A stretch of DNA of 64,000 nucleotides from an uncultured Clostridia bacterium. GTDB lineage: Bacteria > Bacillota > Clostridia > Oscillospirales > Ruminococcaceae. Made by a program: the position numbers and the translations under genes. The stretch spans positions 62,001-126,000 of the forward strand of contig CAMUJF010000006.1 in assembly GCA_947089135.1 (NCBI GenBank), in the 5' to 3' direction. This document shows, piece after piece, positions 42,699 to 51,067 of this stretch (positions are counted from its first letter, which is position 1; each line of letters starts with the position of its first letter). Below the pieces are notes generated by a model. It ran no database searches and had not been told where the DNA came from. It saw only the letters and a program-made list of their open reading frames with translations.

Positions 42699-42760
42699 AA
42701 GTATAATATTTTACCGGCGCTTATACTAATCCCTTATTAGAGCCTGTTCAGTATTAGACA

Positions 42761-42804
42761 GGAACGCTCCCGTTTTCTTTACCAAACGGGAGCGTTCCTT
42801 TTTT
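42761..42804. terminator. Bidirectional terminator between the SLH gene and ksgA
   Basis: GGAACGCTCCCGTTT (42761-42775) pairs perfectly with AAACGGGAGCGTTCC (42784-42798), followed by TTTTTT on the plus strand. It lies between convergent genes; the ksgA stop codon lies in the T run. A partial MITE end (ATACTAATCCCT, 42723-42734) and the AGAGCCTGTTCAG repeat (42739-42751) precede it. Confidence 0.85.
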
Positions 42805-43672
42805 ATCGGCTTTCGGTCAGCTCTTTCAGCTGTTCCGAGACTGCCGCAAAATCTTCGAGCCGAAGCTGTTCGGGACGGATATTTTCGGGAAGTCCCGCCG
42901 CCTTTACCGCTTCCGCAGCCGCGGACTTGGGTATCCCAAACGCCGAGGACAGGCTGTTGCAAAGCGTTTTTCTGCGCTGTGAAAACGCTCCCCGCACAAC
43001 GCGGAAATACAGCTTTTCATCGCTGATCTTTACAGGCGGTTCTTTTTTTATGTCAAGACGTATAACGCAGGAATCCACATTGGGAGCGGGCATAAAGCTG
43101 CCCCGTGAAACATTGAAAAGCATTTTCGGCTCCGCGTAATATCTTACCGCCGCCGAGACCGCTCCTGCTTCACGGGTGCCGGGTTCGGCACAGAGCCGCA
43201 CTCCCGCCTCTTTCTGCACCATTACCGTAATGCATTCGATCGGCAGACGGCTTTCCAGCAGGTTCATTATTATCGGCGACGTTATATAGTAGGGCAGGTT
43301 TGCGCAAACGGCAACTTTAAGTCCGTGGAAATGTTCGGCTATTATTGCGGAAAGATCGGCTTTCATAACGTCGTTATTTATGACGGTAACGTTTCCGCAG
43401 TCGGAAAGAGTCTCCTCAAGCACCGGAATGAGCCGTCCGTCTATTTCCACGGATACCACTTTGTCCGCACGCAGGGCAAGCTCCTTGGTAAGGACTCCGA
43501 TTCCCGCGCCTATTTCAAGAACTCCCCAGCCATTTTGAGCGCTGCCCATTTCGGCGATCCTTGGGCACACGGACGGATTTATAAGAAAATTCTGTCCCAG
43601 CGATTTGCTGAAAGAAAAGCCGTGCCTTGACAGTATGTCTTTTATTACATTTATATTGGTAAGATTATCCAT
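42803..43672 (-). CDS. rsmA: 16S rRNA dimethyladenosine transferase
   Basis: A 289-residue KsgA/RsmA enzyme that dimethylates A1518 and A1519 of 16S rRNA. Marks: FSKSLGQNFLINPSV at the start, the SAM motif VLEIGAGIGVLTKEL, and the catalytic NLPYYITSPIIM; the C-terminal RNA-binding domain (AFSQRRKTLCNSLSSAFG) is complete. The length is normal. Confidence 0.97.
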   Translation of the reverse strand: MDNLTNINVIKDILSRHGFSFSKSLGQNFLINPSVCPRIAEMGSAQNGWGVLEIGAGIGVLTKELALRADKVVSVEIDGRLIPVLEETLSDCGNVTVINNDVMKADLSAIIAEHFHGLKVAVCANLPYYITSPIIMNLLESRLPIECITVMVQKEAGVRLCAEPGTREAGAVSAAVRYYAEPKMLFNVSRGSFMPAPNVDSCVIRLDIKKEPPVKISDEKLYFRVVRGAFSQRRKTLCNSLSSAFGIPKSAAAEAVKAAGLPENIRPEQLRLEDFAAVSEQLKELTESR

Positions 43673-43715
43673 AGTAAATTATTCCTTTTTATTCGGTAGC
43701 TTTTTACGTCTTACG

Positions 43716-44558
43716 TCAGTTTTTCAAAGCGGCAAATATGTACACTGCGGCAAGAAAAACAGGCTGATGTATTATGTAGAACAGCAGAGAATGCCGTCCG
43801 CAGAAATTTACGACCGGAAGTCTTGCCGTATAGCAAAACCTTGGCAGCGAACCGCTTTTTACTATGTCGGATAAAGCTGTTCCCGCAAGAAAAATGAATC
43901 CGTAGGGAGCAAGGGGGAAATAGTCTGCGGAATGAAAATCCGACGAGGTTATGCCGATAGGATATAGCCATCGGATATTGTCGGGAACGTCAAGATGCAC
44001 CCTGCCGAAAACCAGAAAGAGACTGTCGGTTCGGTAAAAGTCCGTAAAGATGACTGAAAGAACCGTGAACACTGCGAAAATAATTACGTTTGGTATTTTC
44101 TTCATCACAGGAGATATTACCCCGTATATGAGCATTATCATTCCAAAGCAGGACAGCACGCCGAAAACTATAGTTTCCTGAGGAACGAAAGCCGCAGTAA
44201 TAATGGTAAGAGCTTCTCCTAAAAGATAGAGAGCCGCGCCTCTTTTCAGCACGTTTTTGGAAAAACCCGCGCATATTCCCGATACGGAAAACAGTACTAC
44301 AAGAAAGAAGCGGTGGATAATTTCCATGCCGTCCGAAAAGAAAAACGGTATATTTGCTCCGCCGAAAAATATCATGTCGTACAGAAGATGATAAAGCATA
44401 ACATAAATAATCGCAAATCCCCTGAGCGTATCCAGAAGCATTACGCGGTTGTTTCTGCCTATTTCCGCAGCTGCTTTCGGCAATGAAGTCTCCGTTAAGA
44501 AGCTTTCCGTTGCGGAAGTTTCCGCTGCGGGAAATTTTTCTTTTGTCAGCGTTTGCAT
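43716..44558 (-). CDS. HGSNAT-like (DUF1624) membrane protein
   Basis: A 280-residue protein with about seven to eight membrane helices and the marks of the heparan-alpha-glucosaminide N-acetyltransferase catalytic domain family: VMLLDTLRGFAIIYVMLYHL (about 39-58) with the characteristic His in the first helix, and a second conserved block SSDFHSADYFPLAPYGF. These proteins move acetyl groups across the membrane onto sugars; bacterial roles are poorly known. The start is the ATG behind AAGGAG. Confidence 0.82.
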   Translation of the reverse strand: MQTLTKEKFPAAETSATESFLTETSLPKAAAEIGRNNRVMLLDTLRGFAIIYVMLYHLLYDMIFFGGANIPFFFSDGMEIIHRFFLVVLFSVSGICAGFSKNVLKRGAALYLLGEALTIITAAFVPQETIVFGVLSCFGMIMLIYGVISPVMKKIPNVIIFAVFTVLSVIFTDFYRTDSLFLVFGRVHLDVPDNIRWLYPIGITSSDFHSADYFPLAPYGFIFLAGTALSDIVKSGSLPRFCYTARLPVVNFCGRHSLLFYIIHQPVFLAAVYIFAALKN

Positions 44559-44720
44559 AACGCAGTCTCCTTTTTCTGTATTTTATAGTATTTACATTAT
44601 AACATACAGCGGATATTTTTGCAAGGCAGGTCTGATCATCGGTACGGAAATCAATTTATAGCGAAAAAATCCGAATTACGTGGTATTTATAGCGCTCCAA
44701 AAAATATCCTAAGAGCCTGT

Positions 44721-44876
44721 TCAGAATCTTTTTAAAATAATACGAATAAAGGCAATATTATCGCCATAAATCAGGACATAGAGCGCCGCGCTCCGCATCC
44801 CATAAGGCAATGGAACAATCCCGAAAATGTTTTTGTACTTATCAAATGAGACTAAGTTTTCAATACTTTTTATCAT
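44721..44876 (-). CDS. Small protein downstream of the MerR regulator (51 aa)
   Basis: This short frame, ATG at 44876, encodes MIKSIENLVSFDKYKNIFGI and 31 more residues. It has an excellent ribosome site (GGAGGA, six bases before the ATG) inside the last codons of the MerR gene and overlaps it by 17 bases, a layout typical of translational coupling. The stop TGA lies in the dispersed AGAGCCTGTTCAG repeat, so the C-terminus may have been truncated by that repeat. No family is recognised; the hydrophobic end (YVLIYGDNIAFIRIILKRF) is not clearly a membrane helix. Confidence 0.5.
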   Translation of the reverse strand: MIKSIENLVSFDKYKNIFGIVPLPYGMRSAALYVLIYGDNIAFIRIILKRF

Positions 44877-47505
44877 TTGAATTCCTCCGTATGTTTTTAT
44901 TCAGTACCTTTACAACCTCGTCGATAATATCACCGCATTCACGAATTCTTGCAGCAATTTTTTCACGTCTTTCAGGTGTTTGCAGCGTTTCAAGGGTTAT
45001 ATTGAAGCCGCCTCCGAGAGCTTCGAGATCGTTTGCGCCGTCGTTGTGCCAAATATCGGCGGTGCGCTTGTACAAAAGACTGATGTCGTTAAGATATGTC
45101 ATATCGGGATTCAATTCGATTGCTCGCTGTAAAAAATCAGGACAGCAGCATCCGTTTGCTGCAAGCGTAAAAACGAAATTAATATACATTGTCCGCGAAT
45201 CAAATTCCTCAGGCTTTATTTGTTCAAAATACCCGTTTTCTATGTCATTCGCCCATTTGCGAAAAGCAGGCGCACCGAAGCAATATTTATCGTTGTCGGT
45301 TGTCAGAAGCTTTGGCAGCGCGTAAATTGTTTCACGGTAAATTTCCGCAGTATCCTTTTGTTTCTTTTTCCCACCGACAAATATCCAGCCGCTTTTATCA
45401 GTATCGTATCCCATCGCTTTATCACAGGAAATACGCTGCGGTTCGCTGTTATCCCCCGAAATATATATGAGCGTTTTTCCGTATTCCTCGTAACCCACAA
45501 ACACACCGCAGGGCTGCTCCGAATATCCTGTAAATATAACGGGAACGCCTTTATCAATATAAGCAACAATTTTTTTCAGATACGTCTCTTTATTTTTGAG
45601 AAGCTCACGGCTGAAAACGTATGCGGCTGAATAACCGCACTTTTCAAAAAGTCCCTCAAAAAATTTTCTGTCGCCGTTGACCTGATAGTATGCGTTCACA
45701 CCGTCGCCGTCAAAAGGCTGTTTGTAATGTTGAGCAAACAGGTCTCCGGTAAGTCCTGCAAAAAACAGATAGTCAAATTCCTTTTCTCCCAGACATTCCA
45801 TTACATATGCGGCGCTCCCGTTGAAGCGGTAAATTTCGCCGTACTCTTCTATAATAAGACGGTGAATAACAGGAATAAGGTTATTGCTTCGCTTTGAGTT
45901 TACTGTAAGCTCTGCATTTTTTATTCTATACGGCTGAGAATACGCAAGCTGTGAGATACTGATTTTTTTGAAATATTTCATTCCCTGACCGTTAGAGCCG
46001 ATAACAATAGGGTAGGCTTCTTCACGGTTCAGATCAAGGGACATATACGGGAAATCGGTTCCGCAATACCGTATTTCACCGTTTATTATGACCGCCAAAT
46101 GCTTTTGTCCGACGATCCACGTAACATGATTGTATTCGTTCGGCTTGATACGTCCCCTGCGCGGAAAATTATAAAGGTCGTGAAAGATCGGCTGGTGAAA
46201 GCTGATTGCTTCCTCACGACAGCTCGAGCTGTTATTCATATTAATACCGAAATCCATAATTTTGAGATTTTCACCGTTGTCATAACTGTCAGAACCGTGA
46301 TAAAAAATAATGCTGCCCTCGCTGTCACCGTATCCAAACTGCTCGTCGTCCATCGGTAAGCGGAAGTCTATATCCACTCTGAACGGCAGCTTTACAGACA
46401 CGTTTGTATTAAGCGTCCGCGTGGAGATCCAACCGGTATATTCTGCTTCGCCGCTGTCAAGTACTCGGTAATGAGGGGCGTTGATAGGCGTAATCTTATC
46501 AAACGCGGCCTCCTTTTCCCACAATATCGGATTTTGACCGTTTATCTCGTCTTCCGTAATATCCGTGATTTCTACGGGCTTTGGATAAAGCGACACGTCG
46601 GGGATCCGTTTTTTTACCGGAACATATAAAGCGACAAGCTGTCTGCGCTCGTCGGGAGAGATAAGATTTTCTGTCATAGCGGCGTGGCGCAGACTGCCGT
46701 CCGGCGCGTAATCTATCTGATAAAATTTGTTTTCGTCAAAGCTTTTTATCAGAGTGCGAAAAGACTGATTCATATCGTCGTCGAGATATAAATTTGCCGC
46801 GGCGAACAGACCTCCGTCAAAAATAAAATCCGTAAAGCCGCTGTCATTTACAAAGCCGTCGAAAATTTTTGAGATCATAACGTCCTGTTGGTTTTCCCGA
46901 TACTCGAAGCTTCCGTGATTCTCTGTTCTTATCCCGCTCATCTGAATATAACGCGAAAAAGCGTCGGTGTCGGAGTTTTGCGTATCGGCTTCAAGATATG
47001 AGGACAACACGCGCATTTTCGGCAGCTTTACAATGGAAATATCAAGCGGACGTGCAAACTTTTCCGATATTTCGGAAAGCTGTTCCATGCCAATGCTTTC
47101 CCGCACAGTGAGCTGCTTGTCCATTTCTTCATACAAAAGAGGCAGCGCAGAGATTTGTTTGATACCTTTTTCGATCATTTTATTCAAAAAATCATTAATA
47201 ATGCGTTTAAGTTCGGACAGCGCCGTGACCTCGCGGTCTATTTCATTAAGCCTGTCCACAAAAACCTGCGTGATGTCCAGCATTTCACGGCTGCTGTAAA
47301 TACGTAAGATGTCTTTTATCGGTATCTGCATTTTGCGAAGCACCATGATCTGCCGCAGCCGCTGTACATTCTGCTCATCATAATAGCGGTATTTCTCAAA
47401 CTGCGGACGAACGCTTGTAATAAGTCCGGCTTCCTCGTAATAACGCAGCGTTCTTGACGATAGTCCAAGCTGCGTGCTTAGGTCGGTTATCTTGATCAAA
47501 CTCAT
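44860..47505 (-). CDS. Giant MerR family regulator with large sensor-like domains
   Basis: An 881-residue protein, several times longer than usual MerR regulators. Residues 1-70 are a MerR DNA-binding domain (LSTQLGLSSRTLRYYEEAGL, then QRLRQIMVLRKMQIPIKDIL), followed by a coiled coil (about 75-125). Residues about 350-530 look like a beta-sandwich lectin-like domain (VDIDFRLPMDDEQFGYGD, HVTWIVGQKHLAVIINGEIR). Residues about 550-790 resemble a papain/C39-like (BtrH N-terminal-like) fold (DYLFFAGLTGDLFAQHY; VIFTGYSEQPCGVFVGYEEY), but the usual catalytic His before the GY strand is not seen. The large part probably senses a bulky ligand. The ATG at 47505 has AAGGAGAG upstream. Confidence 0.85.
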   Translation of the reverse strand: MSLIKITDLSTQLGLSSRTLRYYEEAGLITSVRPQFEKYRYYDEQNVQRLRQIMVLRKMQIPIKDILRIYSSREMLDITQVFVDRLNEIDREVTALSELKRIINDFLNKMIEKGIKQISALPLLYEEMDKQLTVRESIGMEQLSEISEKFARPLDISIVKLPKMRVLSSYLEADTQNSDTDAFSRYIQMSGIRTENHGSFEYRENQQDVMISKIFDGFVNDSGFTDFIFDGGLFAAANLYLDDDMNQSFRTLIKSFDENKFYQIDYAPDGSLRHAAMTENLISPDERRQLVALYVPVKKRIPDVSLYPKPVEITDITEDEINGQNPILWEKEAAFDKITPINAPHYRVLDSGEAEYTGWISTRTLNTNVSVKLPFRVDIDFRLPMDDEQFGYGDSEGSIIFYHGSDSYDNGENLKIMDFGINMNNSSSCREEAISFHQPIFHDLYNFPRRGRIKPNEYNHVTWIVGQKHLAVIINGEIRYCGTDFPYMSLDLNREEAYPIVIGSNGQGMKYFKKISISQLAYSQPYRIKNAELTVNSKRSNNLIPVIHRLIIEEYGEIYRFNGSAAYVMECLGEKEFDYLFFAGLTGDLFAQHYKQPFDGDGVNAYYQVNGDRKFFEGLFEKCGYSAAYVFSRELLKNKETYLKKIVAYIDKGVPVIFTGYSEQPCGVFVGYEEYGKTLIYISGDNSEPQRISCDKAMGYDTDKSGWIFVGGKKKQKDTAEIYRETIYALPKLLTTDNDKYCFGAPAFRKWANDIENGYFEQIKPEEFDSRTMYINFVFTLAANGCCCPDFLQRAIELNPDMTYLNDISLLYKRTADIWHNDGANDLEALGGGFNITLETLQTPERREKIAARIRECGDIIDEVVKVLNKNIRRNSNDKKY

Positions 47506-47569
47506 ACGGGTCTCTCCTTTCTGTAAACAGTATACCACTTAACTTTAATCAAATTCAATAAACAGCGTT

Positions 47570-47672
47570 ATACTGATCCCTCGTTAGAATTATGAACAAG
47601 AAATCGCCACCAAATCTTACGTATATGGATTTTGCGGCGAGAGATTGTGAATAATTCAATGAGGGATTAGTA
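47570..47672. mobile_element. Complete 103-bp MITE (ATAC-AATCCCT family)
   Basis: The left end ATACTGATCCCTCGTTAGAA (from 47570) and the right end ATTCAATGAGGGATTAGTAT (to 47672) are inverted repeats extending about 35-40 bases with few mismatches, around a short loop. Further copies or ends are at 32643-32882, 42723-42740 and 63925 to the window end. The gap 47506-47791 otherwise holds the probable MerR promoter and a short AT-rich stretch. Confidence 0.8.
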
Positions 47673-47791
47673 TTATAAACTGAACGGGCTTATTCCTATA
47701 TACGCAAGCTGCAAATATTCAAAAACAAATATTTGCAGCTTTTCGTATACTCGCCGTTATTTTTAAATATATTGGAATTGCAATAACCGCG

Positions 47792-47925
47792 TTAATTGTG
47801 TACAGTGTTCAAAATCTCCATAATTTCATCAGCAACCGCACGGTCGTTGTCAAATACGATTTTATACAGCCGCTTCAGTTCGTTCTGCACATCAGGCTGC
47901 TGAATCAATTGGAATGACTCCTCCG
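47792..47925 (-). pseudogene. C-terminal fragment of an unknown gene, cut by the transposase remnant
   Basis: A minus-strand frame ends in KRLYKIVFDNDRAVADEIME and a few further residues, with amphipathic, protein-like composition. Upstream it loses protein-like character exactly where the plus-strand IS256-family remnant begins (about 47926), so it looks like the 3' end of a gene disrupted by that insertion. No family is recognised. Confidence 0.4.
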
Positions 47926-48315
47926 TGGGAAGATACCAGGCTATTAACGAAGATGAGGCGTTAAATGCACTGATTGAATTCAAAGAAAAATGGCAGAAAA
48001 CCTATCCGAGCTGCGTCAGAAGCTGGGAGGAAAATTGGGACATTTTATCCACGTTTTTTGCAATATCCCTCATCTCGTACCGAGCTGGCCGAGGTACGGA
48101 AGATAATATATACGACAAATACTGTTGAAGCCTATCATCGAATGGTGAGAAAATTTACGAAGTCCAAAGCAATTTTTCCCACGGACGATTCGATACGCAA
48201 AGTTGTTTATATGAGCGTCCAAGAGATTTCAAAAAGATGGACAATGCCCGTTCGAGATTGGGGACTTGCTTATTCTCAGTTTGCAATTTTCTTTGAGAAC
48301 AGACTGGCAGCCTGA
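47926..48315 (+). pseudogene. IS256-family (mutator) transposase remnant
   Basis: The C-terminal third of an IS256-type transposase is recognisable across two frames: NEDEALNALIEFKEKWQKTY, then ENWDILSTFF in one frame, and RKIIYTTNTVEAYHRMVRKF and WTMPVRDWGLAYSQFAIFFE in another. The frame changes in a T run near 48050, and about seven extra codons (SSRTELA) interrupt the YP-E motif. The DDE catalytic N-terminal parts are missing. It is thus a dead fragment; no terminal inverted repeats of a full IS are visible. Confidence 0.85.
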
Positions 48316-48639
48316 ATTGGCAGCCTGACGGCTGTTGGGACTCCGTCCCAAACCCTGAGGTTTATCCGCTTGGGAACATCCGATGAAGAAAAACAGCGGA
48401 TTTTACTCCGCTGTCCTTCACCGTATTGTTCCGCAGTTTGCGTCGGGTCGCTCCTCAGCGTTGCCCTTTTGGGGACTGCATTTTCAGTATTAACAATTTT
48501 TGTCGCAAAAATGCATTTACACAGTTTATAATTCAGACCCGAACTTTTTTCCCATATTTGTGTAGATGTAATTGTATAATTTCAACAAACAAATCTGGAA
48601 TCTTAATTATGGGTTTTACTCAGCATAATAACTGACACA
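48316..48639. other. Non-coding stretch between transposase remnant and antirepressor remnant
   Basis: No frame here looks coding. The stretch has two modest hairpins (GGCAGCCTGACGGCTG region, and AGCGGATTTTACTCCGCT at about 48391-48408) and AT-rich DNA after 48480. It is probably the decayed 3' flank of the insertion sequence. Confidence 0.4.
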
Positions 48640-48955
48640 ACATACTGGGTGTTATGTACTGCAGTACATAACACCCAACGCTCGAACTTTTCAGCTACGG
48701 GGAGTTTGCTGCTTACAATCAGACGTTAGAGATTGCCCTCGTTAATGTACCTCATTTCCTGCTGTCTGCCAAGATTGTCGATGGCGTAACGTTTTTTACT
48801 CCATCTTTTTGGCAGTGATCTATGATAGCTTTCCACGGGTTTGCATAACCCAAAATCTTAGCGCACTGCGTAGCAGGAAAATACTCCTTGCCGTCGATAA
48901 TCATTACACCAAGTTCGCCGAACTCGGTATTGCTGAAAACTTTTATGTCATTCAT
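48640..48955 (-). pseudogene. BRO-N type phage antirepressor, broken
   Basis: The intact start (ATG at 48955, GGAGGA upstream) gives the BRO-N opening MNDIKVFSNTEFGELGVMII, then AKILGYANPWKAIIDHC. After KNVTP the frame shifts: the next conserved piece NLGRQQEMRYINEGNL is in another frame and ends in a TAA where the family has a Tyr codon, and then RLIVSSKLPVAEKFERW follows. So there is one frameshift and one nonsense change; the C-terminal half of a normal antirepressor is missing beyond a 32-bp palindrome. It is the remains of a prophage lysis/lysogeny switch, together with the divergent repressor gene. Confidence 0.8.
48646..48677. repeat. Perfect 32-bp palindrome
   Basis: TGGGTGTTATGTACTG (48646-48661) is followed without spacer by its exact reverse complement CAGTACATAACACCCA (48662-48677). 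It lies at the broken end of the antirepressor pseudogene. A loop-less palindrome of this size could be a protein-binding site, a joint of an inverted duplication or the trace of an excision event. Confidence 0.8.
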
Positions 48956-48995
48956 AAAAATTTCCTCCGTTTCTATTGTTTTTTCAAGTTTCATA

Positions 48996-49024
48996 TGCTA
49001 CAATTGGCTTGTGCCATTGTAGCA
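48996..49024. promoter_or_regulatory. Operator dyad between antirepressor and repressor genes
   Basis: TGCTACAAT (48996-49004) and its reverse complement ATTGTAGCA (49016-49024) form a 9-bp dyad with an 11-base centre (extended to GGC/GCC with a one-base offset). It lies in the divergent promoter region of the phage-like switch and is a likely site for the adjacent repressor. Confidence 0.6.
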
Positions 49025-49108
49025 ACAAGGGGTTACTATGCGTATAGGGTAAACGATTGTTGACTACAATAATATTATGTGCAAATACACAAAAAAGGTA
49101 GGGATGTT

Positions 49109-49807
49109 ATGTCTAAAAAGCTAAAAAAGTCACCAGAATACTCAGACTTTTTCAATAATTTAATTGATATATGCGATGCTTGTGGAACTTCACCAACGTC
49201 ACTTGCAGAAAAATTTGCGGCAAAAAGTGTTCTCACAGCATGGAAACACGGAAAAATAGATGTTGATGTAGTATCAAAATTGTCACTTGAGCTTAATGTA
49301 TCGTTAGAGCATCTTATTTTGGGTAAAGAAAATAGCTTATCTATTAGCAGGTTATCAAAAGATGAGCGGGAATTGGTGACTTGTTATAATAAGTTACCAC
49401 CATCGGAAAAAATAAAGCTTGTGGCAATGGCGGAAGCAATAGCCGACGTATATGAGGAGCAAGTTGAAACGCAAGTAACAGAGGTAGATATGCCAATGAT
49501 AGAAATAAAACATAGCTATTATAAGGTATCTGTTGGAACAGGCTACGTCAGCGATGGCGACCAATGGGACACTATTGAAATCCACGATACTCCCGAGGCG
49601 TAGCGTGCTGATTTGGCTCTTACTATTTCCGGTGACAGCATGGAGCCTGTATATTATGACGGTGACATCGTGCTTATAAAATCGCAGCCCGCTGTTGAAA
49701 ACGGCGAAATAGGTATTTTTATAATCGAAAATAGTGGCTATATAAAAAAATACGGCGGTGACAGACTGATTTCTCTCAACGGCTTTGTCAGAAAAACAGA
49801 AACTTAA
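49109..49807 (+). pseudogene. Phage CI/LexA-like (HTH-S24) repressor with an in-frame amber stop
   Basis: Read through one TAG (49601-49603), the frame gives a complete 232-codon repressor. Residues about 1-70 form an HTH_XRE DNA-binding domain (IDICDACGTSPTSLAEKFAA), then a linker and a peptidase S24 domain with the catalytic Ser in LTISGDSMEP, the VYYDGDIVLIKSQP strand and a C-terminal YIKKYGGDRLI. The TAG falls in TPEA-stop-RADLAL, just before the catalytic serine, so only the DNA-binding part (164 residues) would be made. No other damage is seen, so the stop may be recent or a sequencing error. GTAGGGATG precedes the ATG at 49109. Confidence 0.85.
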
Positions 49808-49822
49808 TTTAAATCGCAAAAA

Positions 49823-49847
49823 TGCCGCAGATACAAAATCTGCGGCA
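49823..49847 (-). terminator. Terminator of pfkA
   Basis: TGCCGCAGAT (49823-49832) pairs perfectly with ATCTGCGGCA (49838-49847); on the minus strand TTTTTGCG follows at once. It lies 22 bases behind the pfkA stop and can also end the repressor transcript on the plus strand. Confidence 0.85.
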
Positions 49848-49868
49848 TACGGCATATTTTTTCTGAAA

Positions 49869-50954
49869 TCAATCTCCGAAAGATATTCCTAAGTGTCTTG
49901 CTGTGACTACAAGCTGGTGCTCCTCGGTAACAAATTTGGTCTTGCCTGCAACCTCGGACAGCGGATTTTCTGTGATAAGACCCTTTACCATTGCAACGGA
50001 GTATCCGTATTTTTCCTGTTCAATAAGCTTTGCGGCTCTTACTCCGAACTTTGTTGCGAGAACTCTGTCATACGCCGAGGGACTTCCTCCGCGGAGCATA
50101 TGTCCCGGAACGCAGACCCTTGTGTCTATTCCCGTACCTTGCTGTATCTGGGCTGCAAGACGGTTGGTAGCAGTAACTATACCCGCTTCCTGACGAGCCT
50201 TTGCGCGTTCTTTCTTCTTCATTTTGGCTTCTTCCGTATCAAACGCGCCCTCCGCAACGGCTACTATTGAGAAAGTTTTTCCAGCCGCGCTTCTCTTATT
50301 GAGAGCGTCGATTACCTTCTTGGGATCGTAGGGAATTTCGGGAATTATAATAATGTCCGCACCGCCCGCAATACCTGCGTAAAGAGTGAGCCAACCGGCC
50401 TTGTTGCCCATGATCTCAACCATAAGGATACGGCTGTGAGACGCGGCTGTGGTGTGCAGACGGTCGATCACATCGGTAGCAATATCAACGGCAGTGTGGA
50501 AACCGAAAGTTACCTCTGTGCCGTAAATATCATTATCAATTGTTTTAGGAAGACCAATAACGTTCAGACCCTCGTCGGAAAGCAGATTCGCGGTCTTGTG
50601 AGTACCGTTTCCGCCCAGAGTAAGCAGACAGTCAAGTTTCTGCTTTTTGTAGGTGTCTTTCATGGCTTTTACCTTGTCCACGTTGTCCTCGCCGATAACG
50701 GACATCATTTTGAACGGCTGACGCTTTGTACCCAGAATTGTGCCGCCCTGAGTAAGGATGCCCGAAAAATCCGAGGGCTTCATTTCCTTGGCGATATTGT
50801 TTATCAGACCGTAGTATCCGTTCTGGATACCCACTATCTCCACATTGTCCTCTCCCATACGCTCGAAGCAGGCTTTAGCCACGCCTCTGATAGTAGCGTT
50901 CAGACCGGGACAATCACCTCCGCTTGTAAGGATACCTATTCTTCTTTTTGCCAT
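49869..50954 (-). CDS. pfkA: 6-phosphofructokinase
   Basis: The glycolytic enzyme that phosphorylates fructose 6-phosphate. The 361-residue protein begins RRIGILTSGGDCPGLNATIRG; GGNGT (about 104-108) and LPKTIDNDIYGTEVTFGFHT carry the donor and catalytic residues, and RGGSPSAYDRVLATKFG lies near the C-terminus. A Gly rather than Asp at the donor-site position (GGNGT) favours ATP over pyrophosphate, although the length and group are those of clostridial second-type PFKs. The start at 50954 has GGGAGGAG upstream; a longer frame has none. Confidence 0.93.
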   Translation of the reverse strand: MAKRRIGILTSGGDCPGLNATIRGVAKACFERMGEDNVEIVGIQNGYYGLINNIAKEMKPSDFSGILTQGGTILGTKRQPFKMMSVIGEDNVDKVKAMKDTYKKQKLDCLLTLGGNGTHKTANLLSDEGLNVIGLPKTIDNDIYGTEVTFGFHTAVDIATDVIDRLHTTAASHSRILMVEIMGNKAGWLTLYAGIAGGADIIIIPEIPYDPKKVIDALNKRSAAGKTFSIVAVAEGAFDTEEAKMKKKERAKARQEAGIVTATNRLAAQIQQGTGIDTRVCVPGHMLRGGSPSAYDRVLATKFGVRAAKLIEQEKYGYSVAMVKGLITENPLSEVAGKTKFVTEEHQLVVTARHLGISFGD

Positions 50955-51034
50955 AATAAAACTCCTCCCTCGTATTGTAAACGTATCTCGGAACGTTTTT
51001 GATAAGAACCTGAGATCCGTTAAAACCACATTTT

Positions 51035-51056
51035 CCCCCGTCTTTTCAGGCGGGGG
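51035..51056 (-). terminator. Terminator-like hairpin between the EAL gene and pfkA
   Basis: CCCCCG (51035-51040) and CGGGGG (51051-51056) form a GC stem with a 10-base loop, followed on the minus strand by AAAATG. It lacks a good T run, so termination is likely only partial. Confidence 0.4.
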
Positions 51057-51067
51057 ATATTAACGTG

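Noticed and set aside
48690..48800. Plus-strand stretch reading TLELFSYGEFAAYNQTLEIA
   Set aside because: It looked coding, but the opposite strand gives the conserved antirepressor segments YINEGNL and RLIVSSKLPVAEKFERW, so the plus-strand frame is a shadow.
49601..49603. TAG in the repressor as a pyrrolysine or programmed readthrough codon
   Set aside because: No pyl genes or stem-loop signal are visible, and the neighbouring antirepressor is clearly decaying; a nonsense mutation or sequencing error is simpler.
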